Assembly: GCA_038231615.1 (NCBI GenBank)
Contig: JBBRLA010000268.1
Coordinates: 1-10,578 of the forward strand
Reading direction: 5' to 3'
Source: JBBRLA01 sp038231615
GTDB lineage: Bacteria > Myxococcota_A > Polyangia > Palsa-1104 > JAEUJZ01
Length of the DNA: 10,578 nucleotides
Shown: in pieces, positions 1-6,925 of the stretch
How the letters are laid out: each line of letters opens with the position of its first letter
How positions within the stretch are numbered: the first letter of the stretch is position 1
Made by a program: the position numbers and the translations under genes
Notes under the pieces: model-generated
The model's database searches: none
Told to the model about the DNA's origin: nothing
What the model saw: only the letters and a program-made list of their open reading frames with translations

Positions 1-78
1 GCGCCCGTCGGTCAGACCGGTCAGGCCGCGCACGCCACATCGAGCCCGTAAGGGCCAAACCAAGGAGCGACCCAGAAG
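1..78 (+). other. left-edge leader, possible tail of an upstream gene
   Basis: Frame 1 is open from the first base to a TAA at 49-51 and would read as a 16-residue tail ending in TSSP. It could be the end of a + strand gene cut by the window edge, but 16 codons are too few to show this. The same TAA is in frame with the next gene and so limits that gene's start to after base 51. A short palindrome, GACCGGTC, lies at 15-22. No convincing promoter was seen. Confidence 0.2.
62..67 (+). promoter_or_regulatory. ribosome binding site of the SEC-C gene
   Basis: AAGGAG lies 11 bases before the ATG at 79. The spacing is a little long, but this is the only good Shine-Dalgarno match in the leader, and an in-frame stop lies just before it, so it supports the chosen start. 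Confidence 0.55.
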
Positions 79-927
79 ATGGCCCTGATCCCCTACGAGA
101 TCCTCCCCGGCGACAAGGACCCGGCAATCCTGATCGGCACGGATCCGGTGTACGAGGGATACTGCGGCGACGCCCGCTGCGACTGTGTCACCGCCCACCT
201 GTTCTACGGCGGGGTGCGCTTCACCCTGGACCTGGGCACGGCAAACCTGGAGATCGCCAGCGACCCCTCCGTGGCGGGACAGGACCGCCTGCACGGCGCG
301 CTCTCGGATGCGGTGCGCGGCGAGGGGGTCTTGGATCGGCTGCGGTCGCATTACGCCCGCGCGCGCGAGTTTGGCAAGTTCAACCACTTCCAGTTCATGA
401 ACTGGGCGGACCTGAAGCCCAACCAACTGCTCTCGTGGCAGGAGGTGTTTCGGACGGACAACCTGGCGTCGTTCACCATGATCGAGGGGTCTCCGCCGGA
501 CGCCCCGCAGGAGCCGGGGGCGCAGGAGCCGTCGAGGATCCAGGTGCAGTTGGGCGATTCGTACTGCGTGGACCCCAAGTGCGATTGCCGTCGGGTGCTC
601 CTGCAGGTGAACGTGGGGCCGCAGGCGCGGCCTGCGGGGACGGTGATCTACGACTTCAAGACCCAGGAGCCGGCGGTGTTCCAGACCGCGCCGGGGACCG
701 ATCCGAACTGGCTCTTCTTGCTGGTCCAGGCGATCATCCGGGGGCAAAAGGGGCTTTCCCAGATGTACGTGCAGCGCTATTCGGACCTGCGCCAGGTGAT
801 GATCCCGCTGATCGCCTACCAGCGGCGGCAGAAGCTGAACCCGACGGTTGCGCCCTCGGGGGCCGGGCGCAACGATCCCTGCCCTTGTGGCAGCGGGAAG
901 AAGTTCAAGAAGTGCCACGGGGCCTGA
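79..927 (+). CDS. SEC-C motif protein with duplicated cysteine domain
   Basis: The 282-residue protein ends in a textbook SEC-C motif: Cys268-X-Cys270-X8-Cys279-His280, next to the GRNDPCPCGSGKKFKKCH-type signature. SEC-C is a small zinc-binding motif, best known at the C-terminus of SecA, where it contacts SecB and ribosomes; it is also common on otherwise unrelated bacterial proteins. The rest looks like two copies of one domain. Each copy opens with YC-X4-CDC (Cys29/34/36 and Cys163/168/170), followed by a beta-type stretch and an amphipathic helical part. No signal peptide or membrane segment is visible, so it is probably cytoplasmic. The first ATG after an in-frame stop, with AAGGAG upstream, is the start. 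It stands alone on the + strand and converges with the methyltransferase gene. The SEC-C call is firm; the molecular role is unknown. Confidence 0.9.
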   Translation: MALIPYEILPGDKDPAILIGTDPVYEGYCGDARCDCVTAHLFYGGVRFTLDLGTANLEIASDPSVAGQDRLHGALSDAVRGEGVLDRLRSHYARAREFGKFNHFQFMNWADLKPNQLLSWQEVFRTDNLASFTMIEGSPPDAPQEPGAQEPSRIQVQLGDSYCVDPKCDCRRVLLQVNVGPQARPAGTVIYDFKTQEPAVFQTAPGTDPNWLFLLVQAIIRGQKGLSQMYVQRYSDLRQVMIPLIAYQRRQKLNPTVAPSGAGRNDPCPCGSGKKFKKCHGA

Positions 928-940
928 GGGCCTTTCAGGC
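922..940. terminator. possible bidirectional terminator hairpin
   Basis: GCCTGA at 922-927 and TCAGGC at 935-940 form a perfect 6-bp stem around a 7-base loop. Each arm is the last sense codon plus stop codon (GCC TGA) of one of the two convergent genes, so the stem arises from matching gene ends. The + strand continues with only three T residues a few bases later, so a classical intrinsic terminator is doubtful. Confidence 0.3.
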
Positions 941-2614
941 GCGTTTGCGGAAGAGCTGGATGGATGCGGGGAAGCCCCCCATGTCCACCTCCTGCTGGTG
1001 GTCCACCTCCAGTCCCGCCCGCAGCGCCCGTTCCTTGGTGCGCTGCGGCAGCGGCGAGATCCACGTCAGGCGGCCCCCTGGCGCCAGCACCCGTGAGGCG
1101 TGCCCCAGAAATGCATCCAGGAACCCCGCCAGGTCGCCGCCCCGGGCCACCCGCCGGCCCATGGGCGGGTTGGTCAAGATCAGCGTCGGCCGCTCCGCCG
1201 GGGTGAAGTGCCGGGCATCGCCCAGGGAAAGGGTCGCCTGCGCCCGCTCGCGATTTTCACCCAGCACCTCCGAAAGCGCCGACAGGTTCTCCCGCGCCGC
1301 CGCCAGCGCTTCGGGGTCCAGGTCGCTGCCGTGGAGGGCGCGCAACGGCCCCCGCAGCGCCCGTTCGCACAGTTCCAGCCCCGAACCGGCGAAGGGGTCC
1401 CAGACTACGTCGTCGGGCAGCACCCCCGCGACCCGGACCAGGGCCGCCGCCAGCGTCGGGTGCGAGGCCGCCGGCACGTCGCGACGGCGATACACGAAGC
1501 GCGGGTCTTCGGGCAGGCGCGGGCACAGCTCGATGGCGACGCCCGTGGCGCTTTCCCGGATCACCGCTTCCCACAGGCTGCCGGTGGGATCGTTGATGAT
1601 CTCCGGGCGCCTGGCCCCCAGTTCTCGGGCGATCCGCCATACCGCCGCGCGCCGGTGGCCTCCCTGAGCAAAGGACAGGCGGAAGCGGGGCCGCCCCTTT
1701 GTGAAGCCGATCAGCACCGCCAGCGCTTGTGGCGACGAGAGCGCCCGCACCGCGGCGTCCACTGTCTCCTCACCTGGAAGCAGACGCTCTTCGGGAAGCG
1801 GAAAGCCCAGGCGCAGCCAGAGCCTGGACTGAAAAAGCCGGGCTGGCGGCGTCACCAGCCGCGCCCGAACCAGCCCCGGCCCGGTCGCCCGCGCGCCTGC
1901 GTGGGTCCCCAGCACCTCGTCGACCTCCGCCTGAAGCAGCCCCTCCAGTCCCTCCCGGCAGCGCAGCGCCACCGACAGCCCGGACAGTTCAGTCCCCAGC
2001 GGCGCATCCAGGCGCAGCACGGACGGCGCGTCTTCCCGCGAGAGCGTCCGTTCCAGGGTCAGCACCGCCTGCTCGGCGATCCGGCGCAGCTCCGCGTCGT
2101 CCGTGCGCACCTGGCGCAGCAGGGCCAGCGCCGGCCCGGAGCCGATCTTCCCCAAAGACGCTGCCAGCGAACGCCGGTGGTCCACCCGATCCGTGGCCTG
2201 GAAGGCCTGGCACAGGGCCGCCTCGATCTCCGGCCGTGGCGCCTGGTTCTCGCTTTGCGGGCGCACCCGACCCAGGGCGATGGCCGCGTTGCGCCGGGTC
2301 TTGGGGTCCTCATCGGCGAGACGGGAAAGGACGAAGCGCAGGAGCCCCGGGTCCCCTTCCAGATCGCCGCGGCCCACCAGCCGGCACAGGCGGGCCCGCA
2401 GGGGCGGCCGGGCGGTCTCGGCCAGCGTCATCGCCGCGGACAGGGCCGGCGGCCCGACTCGCAGGAGCGCCCGCTCGACGTCCCGCAAGGCGTCGTCTTG
2501 GTTTGCTTCCTGCCGGCCCAAAAGATCGAAGAGCGCCGGCACCTCCTTCACCGCCGGGGTGAACGAGGGGGACCGCAAGGCTTCGACAAGAGAAAAATCA
2601 GCACTCCGCGACAT
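935..2614 (-). CDS. HEAT-repeat / THUMP-RlmL-like methyltransferase fusion
   Basis: A predicted S-adenosylmethionine-dependent nucleic-acid methyltransferase of 559 residues. Residues about 40-195 are helical repeats of the HEAT or PBS-lyase type, clearest at 99-116 (LADEDPKTRRNAAIALGR). Residues about 280-365 resemble a THUMP RNA-binding region. The catalytic domain follows: motif I DPFAGSG at 406-412, the acidic SDLDPE at 430-435 that normally contacts the SAM ribose, and the catalytic TNPP at 481-484, which in this family marks N-methylation of a base nitrogen, typically guanine N2 in rRNA or tRNA (RlmL/Trm14/TrmN group). No export signal is seen, so it acts in the cytoplasm. The N-terminal HEAT block is not part of standard RlmL or Trm14 and may recognise a protein or RNA partner. 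The start ATG has only a weak GGCGG directly upstream. The gene follows the porin after 53 bases and could share its transcript. Methyltransferase fold is firm; the exact target is inference. Confidence 0.88.
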   Translation of the reverse strand: MSRSADFSLVEALRSPSFTPAVKEVPALFDLLGRQEANQDDALRDVERALLRVGPPALSAAMTLAETARPPLRARLCRLVGRGDLEGDPGLLRFVLSRLADEDPKTRRNAAIALGRVRPQSENQAPRPEIEAALCQAFQATDRVDHRRSLAASLGKIGSGPALALLRQVRTDDAELRRIAEQAVLTLERTLSREDAPSVLRLDAPLGTELSGLSVALRCREGLEGLLQAEVDEVLGTHAGARATGPGLVRARLVTPPARLFQSRLWLRLGFPLPEERLLPGEETVDAAVRALSSPQALAVLIGFTKGRPRFRLSFAQGGHRRAAVWRIARELGARRPEIINDPTGSLWEAVIRESATGVAIELCPRLPEDPRFVYRRRDVPAASHPTLAAALVRVAGVLPDDVVWDPFAGSGLELCERALRGPLRALHGSDLDPEALAAARENLSALSEVLGENRERAQATLSLGDARHFTPAERPTLILTNPPMGRRVARGGDLAGFLDAFLGHASRVLAPGGRLTWISPLPQRTKERALRAGLEVDHQQEVDMGGFPASIQLFRKRA

Positions 2615-2667
2615 CCGCCGCAGAGCCTAGCACGCCGCCGCCCCCACCGCCCGCGAGACCGCGAAAC

Positions 2668-4302
2668 CTAACGATAGGAGCTGTTGAACCACCACTCCGC
2701 GCCGAGCCCCAGGTAATGCACCACGTTGGTCCCCGCCCGCACGTCCCGCGGGTCGAAGAGCACGTACCGGGCATCGTCGTTCAGGAACGACACGGTGTAG
2801 ATAGCGAAGATCGCCGGCCGGCTGTACGTCCCTCGGCCCAGCGGCGCCACGATCGGGATCAGGCTGGCCCGGAACACCTGCGGCGTCAGATACACCCCCA
2901 GGTCCTGGTCCGAGGTGGCGTAGTGCCGCGCCTGATAGGACAGCTCCACCGCCGTGTGAAAGTACTGGGTCCAGTAGATCTGCGGGCGCAGGGCCAGCGC
3001 CCCCTCGTTGAAGCCGGTGTTGTCCGATGGGTTGGCATCGCGGAAGTAGCGAAAGTAGCCGCCCGCCATCAGCCCCAGGGCATTCGATTCCCAGTTGGCC
3101 GACATCGCGAGGGTCACTTCCCGTGCCTCCAGCGCCTGAAGGTTGCTGTCGAAGCCGTGGGGCTTGCCCAGGTCCCCGAAGGCGGCCAACCCCCCGGCGG
3201 CGCGCAGGAAGAGGTTGGCGAACACGAAGGGCCGCAGCCACGCCCCCAGTTGCGCCCCCACCACCCAGCCAAAATCCTCCTTCAGTTGCAGCGCCGGGGT
3301 CTGGTTCGCCGGGTCCTGCCGCTCCCCCGCCGGCAGATAGTGGAACTCCCCATAAAGCACCACCTTGCCGTTGGGCGCCTCGCCGCGCGGCCGGAAATAG
3401 TGCGTCCCCTTGAAGCTGGCGACCACCCGCGGGCGGTCCAGCGTGGTCACGCTGGTGGTGGCCTGCTGGGGATCCAGGATCAGCCCGTCCTGCGGCAGGT
3501 TGCGCGACGGCACCTGGATCACCTGGTGCTGGAACAGGGAGTCCAGCCGGTTCATCCCCAGGTGGATCGCCAGATCGGTGCGCTCCCTGTCGAAGCGGTA
3601 GTTGGCGCCGCCGCCCACGGTGTTCAGGTTGTCCAGCGGCCAGAAGTCGAAGAGATAGACGTCGTCGCCGCGGTAGGTCCGCGATCCGGCCCACAGGGAG
3701 AGCCCGTGCAGGCCCAGGTTCTCGGTCTCGGCGTAGGCATTGCGCAGGGCGAACTGCTGGGAGAAGTTCCCCGTGTAGTGGAACAGGTCCCCGGCGAAGG
3801 CCGGTACCACCACCACCCGCCAGCGCCGGGTCGGGTCGTCGCCGATGATGCCGCCGTAGTAGAAGTTCAGTTCCAGATAGGCCGGCTCTTCCAGGCGGGA
3901 GCCGAAGCTGACCACGTTGACCGCGGTGCCGGTGTGCCCGCGCAGGTCGGTGCCGATGCCCACGCGGCCGTAGCTGCCGAAGTCGAAGCCGCTGCCCGTG
4001 GTCGATGGCGGGGGAGGGCTGCCCGATTCGCCGGTCCCGCCCTGGGGAGACGCCCGCAGCGCGCCGCCCGCTCGCTGGTCCTTCGCCGGCACCTGGCGTG
4101 CCGGGGTGCCATCCACCGGCGCTGGCGCGGGCATGTCGGGCACAGGCGCGGGAATATCATCCGGCGGGGCCACCTGGGTCTCCCGTGGGGGCGGCGGGTC
4201 CTGGGCCGACGCGGTCCCCGGACAGTGCAGCCACAGGGCGAGGAGGGCGGGTACACCGCGGACGCACGCCCGGGTGGGAAGATAGCGGGACGATGCCTGC
4301 AT
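2668..4302 (-). CDS. LamB/maltoporin-like outer-membrane porin
   Basis: Protein of 544 residues, predicted to be an outer-membrane sugar-type porin. Residues 1-33 are a Sec signal peptide (basic start, hydrophobic core 16-28, cleavage near ASA-Q at 33/34). Residues about 35-103 form a Pro/Ala/Gly-rich linker. From 107 on there are alternating, aromatic-rich strands typical of a beta-barrel. Two stretches recall maltoporins: SYGRVGIGTDL at 110-120, and the NAYAETENLGLHGLSLWAG segment at 188-206, followed by RTYRGDDVYLFDFWPLDN at 208-225. The latter matches the LamB pattern of an Arg/Tyr-rich strand leading into an HDVHxxDFYYWD-like segment. The C-terminus closes with an aromatic strand (AEWWF at 535-539) plus five extra residues instead of ending on an aromatic residue. 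AGGAG lies before the ATG, 7 bases after the lipoprotein gene's stop, so the two are likely co-translated. Barrel is well supported; the LamB assignment is probable and the substrate unknown. Confidence 0.75.
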   Translation of the reverse strand: MQASSRYLPTRACVRGVPALLALWLHCPGTASAQDPPPPRETQVAPPDDIPAPVPDMPAPAPVDGTPARQVPAKDQRAGGALRASPQGGTGESGSPPPPSTTGSGFDFGSYGRVGIGTDLRGHTGTAVNVVSFGSRLEEPAYLELNFYYGGIIGDDPTRRWRVVVVPAFAGDLFHYTGNFSQQFALRNAYAETENLGLHGLSLWAGSRTYRGDDVYLFDFWPLDNLNTVGGGANYRFDRERTDLAIHLGMNRLDSLFQHQVIQVPSRNLPQDGLILDPQQATTSVTTLDRPRVVASFKGTHYFRPRGEAPNGKVVLYGEFHYLPAGERQDPANQTPALQLKEDFGWVVGAQLGAWLRPFVFANLFLRAAGGLAAFGDLGKPHGFDSNLQALEAREVTLAMSANWESNALGLMAGGYFRYFRDANPSDNTGFNEGALALRPQIYWTQYFHTAVELSYQARHYATSDQDLGVYLTPQVFRASLIPIVAPLGRGTYSRPAIFAIYTVSFLNDDARYVLFDPRDVRAGTNVVHYLGLGAEWWFNSSYR

Positions 4303-4306
4303 GGGG

Positions 4307-4311
4307 CTCCT
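4307..4311 (-). promoter_or_regulatory. ribosome binding site of the porin gene
   Basis: AGGAG overlaps the TAG stop of the lipoprotein gene and lies 4 bases before the porin ATG at 4302. The spacing is short, but there is no other in-frame ATG nearby, and the overlap with the stop suggests reinitiation by ribosomes leaving the upstream gene. Confidence 0.5.
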
Positions 4312-5239
4312 ACTTGAGCAGCGGGGAGATGACGGCCTTGCCCTTGATCTCGGCCAGGGCCTTCCGGTAGATATCGCCCAATCGCTTGTCGTGGGCCTTG
4401 GTCACCGACGCATCAGTGCCGCGGTCGGTGGCCAGCTCCAGGAACGCCCGGCCATGCAGCGAGCCGATCTTTTCCTCGACCTCGTGAAGCTGCATCTTCA
4501 GGTAGTCCGATCGGGCGATGTCGATGCGAGCCATCTCCTGGTCCTTCCAGGTGGCCACGAAGACCAGCTCCTTCACGTCGCCGATGTTGTCGAAGAGCGC
4601 GGTGGCCATGTCGGTGAAGTTGTTCATCACCTGAGCGAACGAGATCTGATTTGCCCATTCTTCGGTGGCGCCTTCGGTGAAGGGCAGCTCCAGGCTGACC
4701 TTGCCCAGCGCCGGGTCGGCCTTGTACGTAAGCTGCCGCTTGTGTTTGCGGTCCAGGCGCTTGCTCAGGTTCAGCGTCTGCTCGACCTGCTGCCACAGTT
4801 CCAGCGGGATCTTGTTGTCGAAGGCCGGGGCCAGCACGCCGGGCTTTTTTACTATCGAGGCGACCGGCGAAAGCGGTGGGGTGCTAAACTGCGCCTCCGA
4901 GGTATACAGGTAGCCCGCCAGGCCCGCCGGCTCCGTGTCCTTTCGCGTCATCAGGTGCAGGTACAGCGCCTCCAGCAACTTCTGCGCCGGGTCATGCTTG
5001 GTGTCCGCCGGGACCAGCACGTGGTACTCGACGGTGTTCTTGGCCGGGTCGCCGGTGTCCTTGAGGACCTTGCAGCCGGCGGGGAAGTCCTTGGGGCAGG
5101 TGGCGTCCTGCCTGGGCCCCGAGGGTTGCTCCGTCTGCTCCGGGCAGGCGGGCAAAAAAAGGAGAAGGGCGGAGGCACCGCCAAGCCGCGCGGCGAGCAG
5201 CGCGCCGCAAAGAAGTCCATTCGACGAAGAGCTGGCCAT
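4310..5239 (-). CDS. lipoprotein of unknown function
   Basis: A 309-residue protein that I do not recognise. The N-terminus is a lipoprotein signal: one Arg at 18, a hydrophobic run 19-29 and a lipobox LPAC with Cys32 as the lipidated residue. The mature part has two further Cys (48 and 56) close together, which could form a disulfide. The rest is soluble and of mixed helix and strand: a helix near 84-99, a conserved-looking core at 200-245 (including ELVFVATWKDQEMARIDIA at 224-242) and a charged helical end. It has no heme motif and no further membrane segment. The start lacks a Shine-Dalgarno, and a promoter-like pair sits so close that the mRNA may be leaderless. The porin gene follows after 7 bases, so a role as periplasmic or outer-membrane partner of the porin is the simplest guess, without direct support. 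Confidence 0.8.
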   Translation of the reverse strand: MASSSSNGLLCGALLAARLGGASALLLFLPACPEQTEQPSGPRQDATCPKDFPAGCKVLKDTGDPAKNTVEYHVLVPADTKHDPAQKLLEALYLHLMTRKDTEPAGLAGYLYTSEAQFSTPPLSPVASIVKKPGVLAPAFDNKIPLELWQQVEQTLNLSKRLDRKHKRQLTYKADPALGKVSLELPFTEGATEEWANQISFAQVMNNFTDMATALFDNIGDVKELVFVATWKDQEMARIDIARSDYLKMQLHEVEEKIGSLHGRAFLELATDRGTDASVTKAHDKRLGDIYRKALAEIKGKAVISPLLK

Positions 5240-5248
5240 CGGCGGAAA

Positions 5249-5276
5249 GGTATTCTGCCGGTTGGCAAAAGGTCAA
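5249..5276 (-). promoter_or_regulatory. weak sigma70-type promoter candidate before the lipoprotein gene
   Basis: On the minus strand TTGACC (5271-5276, five of six to consensus) is followed after 16 bases by AATACC (5249-5254, three of six). The -10 element ends only 9 bases before the ATG at 5239, so the transcript would start at or just before the start codon. No Shine-Dalgarno lies between, which fits leaderless translation. The 111-base gap to the upstream gene makes a separate promoter reasonable. The weak -10 keeps this tentative. Confidence 0.3.
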
Positions 5277-5322
5277 TCGATCAATGGAATTCCCCTCACA
5301 GCGTCGGTCGATCACATCGCAT

Positions 5323-5348
5323 CGCCGATCGATCGGCGGCGCCGGCGC
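5323..5348. repeat. two adjacent perfect palindromes in the intergenic gap
   Basis: Bases 5323-5338 (CGCCGATCGATCGGCG) are a perfect 16-base palindrome. Bases 5339-5348 (GCGCCGGCGC) are a second, directly adjoining 10-base palindrome. They start 3 bases after the stop of the four-module lipoprotein gene. As RNA they would form GC-rich hairpins that could slow exonucleases or attenuate transcription between the heme genes and the porin pair. There is no T run, so this is not a standard terminator. A dimeric regulator site is an alternative. Confidence 0.5.
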
Positions 5349-5350
5349 TC

Positions 5351-6925
5351 TCAGGTCTTGCTGGTGGGCGGCGGCATCGGCGCCCCGTGGGTCTTCTGGA
5401 TCTTCCGCTCCAGTTTCGGAAAGAGCGTGGGGTCCGGGTCTTTCATCACGCAGATGGGCCCGGGTTTTCCTTCTATCCACGAGCCGACCGTGCTGTAGGC
5501 GCAGGGCTCGCGCATGCGCAGCATCGCAGGCGAGAAGGGCATGAAGTCCTGGTCGATCTCCCGCAGCATCTGCTGGTAGTTCGCCGAGAGCGACGCCGCG
5601 TCCTTGGCGTTGGGAATCAGCTTGAATACCGGGATCGAGGCCCCGTGGCAGGCCATCTGGGTGCAGGTCATCTTGTCCAGCACCGGCTGCACCTCGGCGA
5701 TGAAGCGCTCCTTCGAGGGCGGCGTCGCCTTGCCGCAGGCCTTCACCGGCTGACCGCGCAGCCAGGACATCACCAGCCCGTCCAGGCAGTCGCCCTGGCC
5801 GCCCAGGCGCTGGCCCCCGCCGTGGGGCTCCACGTTGCGCACGGTGCGCACCAGCGTGCTCGCCTCCGGCTTGTCGAAATCCTCCACGCGGGCGATCAGG
5901 GCCAGGTAGTCATGCAGCGGCGCGTGCTTGTCGGAATCGGGAAGGAAGAGCTTCATCGGGTTGACGCCGTTGGCGTGACAGCTCGAATCCGTGCAGCCAC
6001 GCCGCGAGAGGCCCGGCATCACCACCCTGGCGAAGTCGCCCAACGAGGGTATCTTGCCGTTGCGTGGCGCGGGCATGGGCCGGTCGACGTCGCAGCTCGT
6101 CTCCGGCGCGTCCGCCAGATATCCATAGAGGCGCCGGAAGGCGCACCCCAGGGGGTCGGCCGCCTTCTTATGCGCCGGGTCCTCGCCCAACGCAGCCCCC
6201 ACCACGGTGCCCTTCCAGAAGTAGGTGCGGTGCAGCTGGGTGTGCTCGAAGTGCTGATAAACGTCGCCCGCTTGCGCCTCGCCCGCGGGGGCACCCGCAA
6301 TTGCCGAGAGATCGAGCAGGCCCTGGGCCTTTCCGGTGGGCGCCCCGTGGCAGCTCTGATCGGCGCAGCCCATGGCCCGCAGGGCCGGGATCACCTCGCG
6401 CACGAAGCGCGCCTGCCGATCCGGCCGCGGCTTATCATCCTGGCACACCGGGTCGGGCTGTCCGCCAATCCAGGCCATCAACCCTCGGGCGTCGCAGTCC
6501 CCGTCGGCCAGGTTCTTGCCCCCCGAGTGCGAGACCTGCCCCAGCGCCTTTTTGACCAGGATGCTTTCCGCCGGGGCCTTGCGATCGATGCGTTCGAGGA
6601 TCGACTGGTAGTCCTTGGCGTAGCTGGGATCCGGGGTGCCCAGGAAGAAGCCGCCGCCCTTGAAGGTCCCGTGGCAGAACCCCGAGTCGCAGCCGCGACG
6701 GGTCAACATCGGGCGGATAAAGGCCATGTAGCGGACGTCCCCCTTCGGGCTCTTGCCCTCCTCCGCTTCGTTCACTACCGGCGCCACCTTCGCGGCCGGC
6801 GCGACCTTTTGGGCCGGCGCTTTTTCTGGCACGGGCCGCGCAACCGGGCGGGAGTCGCACCCGGCAAGCCACGTCCCCCCCGCAAGGAGCCAGTAAATGC
6901 CCAACCGGGCGCGTATGCTGGTCAT
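5351..6925 (-). CDS. four-module CX4CH cytochrome-like lipoprotein
   Basis: A 524-residue exported lipoprotein: hydrophobic N-terminus, lipobox LAGC with Cys23 lipidated, then a Pro/Ala/Lys-rich linker to about 60. The rest is four repeats of about 100-120 residues. Each opens with CX4CH (Cys79-84/His85, Cys187-192/His193, Cys311-316/His317, Cys421-426/His427) and closes with a Cys pair exactly 17 apart (144/161, 261/278, 380/397, 475/492). Before the last Cys comes W-(I/L)-x-x-G-x-P in modules 1, 3 and 4; module 2 has a degenerate YGYLADAP. Modules 1 and 3 keep an H-(S/G)-GG segment (His133, His368), a possible second heme ligand; module 2 has His252 nearby and module 4 none. CX4CH is a rarer heme c attachment motif and, as I recall, a GCNxGxCHG...HGGG version occurs in planctomycete cytochrome-like proteins. 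A tetraheme electron carrier is the best guess; a Cys-rich protein without heme is possible. The start ATG overlaps the preceding stop (ATGA), with GGAG 8 bases upstream. Confidence 0.85.
   Translation of the reverse strand: MTSIRARLGIYWLLAGGTWLAGCDSRPVARPVPEKAPAQKVAPAAKVAPVVNEAEEGKSPKGDVRYMAFIRPMLTRRGCDSGFCHGTFKGGGFFLGTPDPSYAKDYQSILERIDRKAPAESILVKKALGQVSHSGGKNLADGDCDARGLMAWIGGQPDPVCQDDKPRPDRQARFVREVIPALRAMGCADQSCHGAPTGKAQGLLDLSAIAGAPAGEAQAGDVYQHFEHTQLHRTYFWKGTVVGAALGEDPAHKKAADPLGCAFRRLYGYLADAPETSCDVDRPMPAPRNGKIPSLGDFARVVMPGLSRRGCTDSSCHANGVNPMKLFLPDSDKHAPLHDYLALIARVEDFDKPEASTLVRTVRNVEPHGGGQRLGGQGDCLDGLVMSWLRGQPVKACGKATPPSKERFIAEVQPVLDKMTCTQMACHGASIPVFKLIPNAKDAASLSANYQQMLREIDQDFMPFSPAMLRMREPCAYSTVGSWIEGKPGPICVMKDPDPTLFPKLERKIQKTHGAPMPPPTSKT

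Noticed and set aside
2615..2667. Terminator between the porin and methyltransferase genes.
   Set aside because: Only a 4-bp CGCG stem can be drawn, and there is no T run.
2716..4317. A 533-codon + strand frame opposite the porin.
   Set aside because: The minus frame has a signal peptide and LamB-like strands; the + product is low-complexity and Arg/Val/Gly-rich with no motif.
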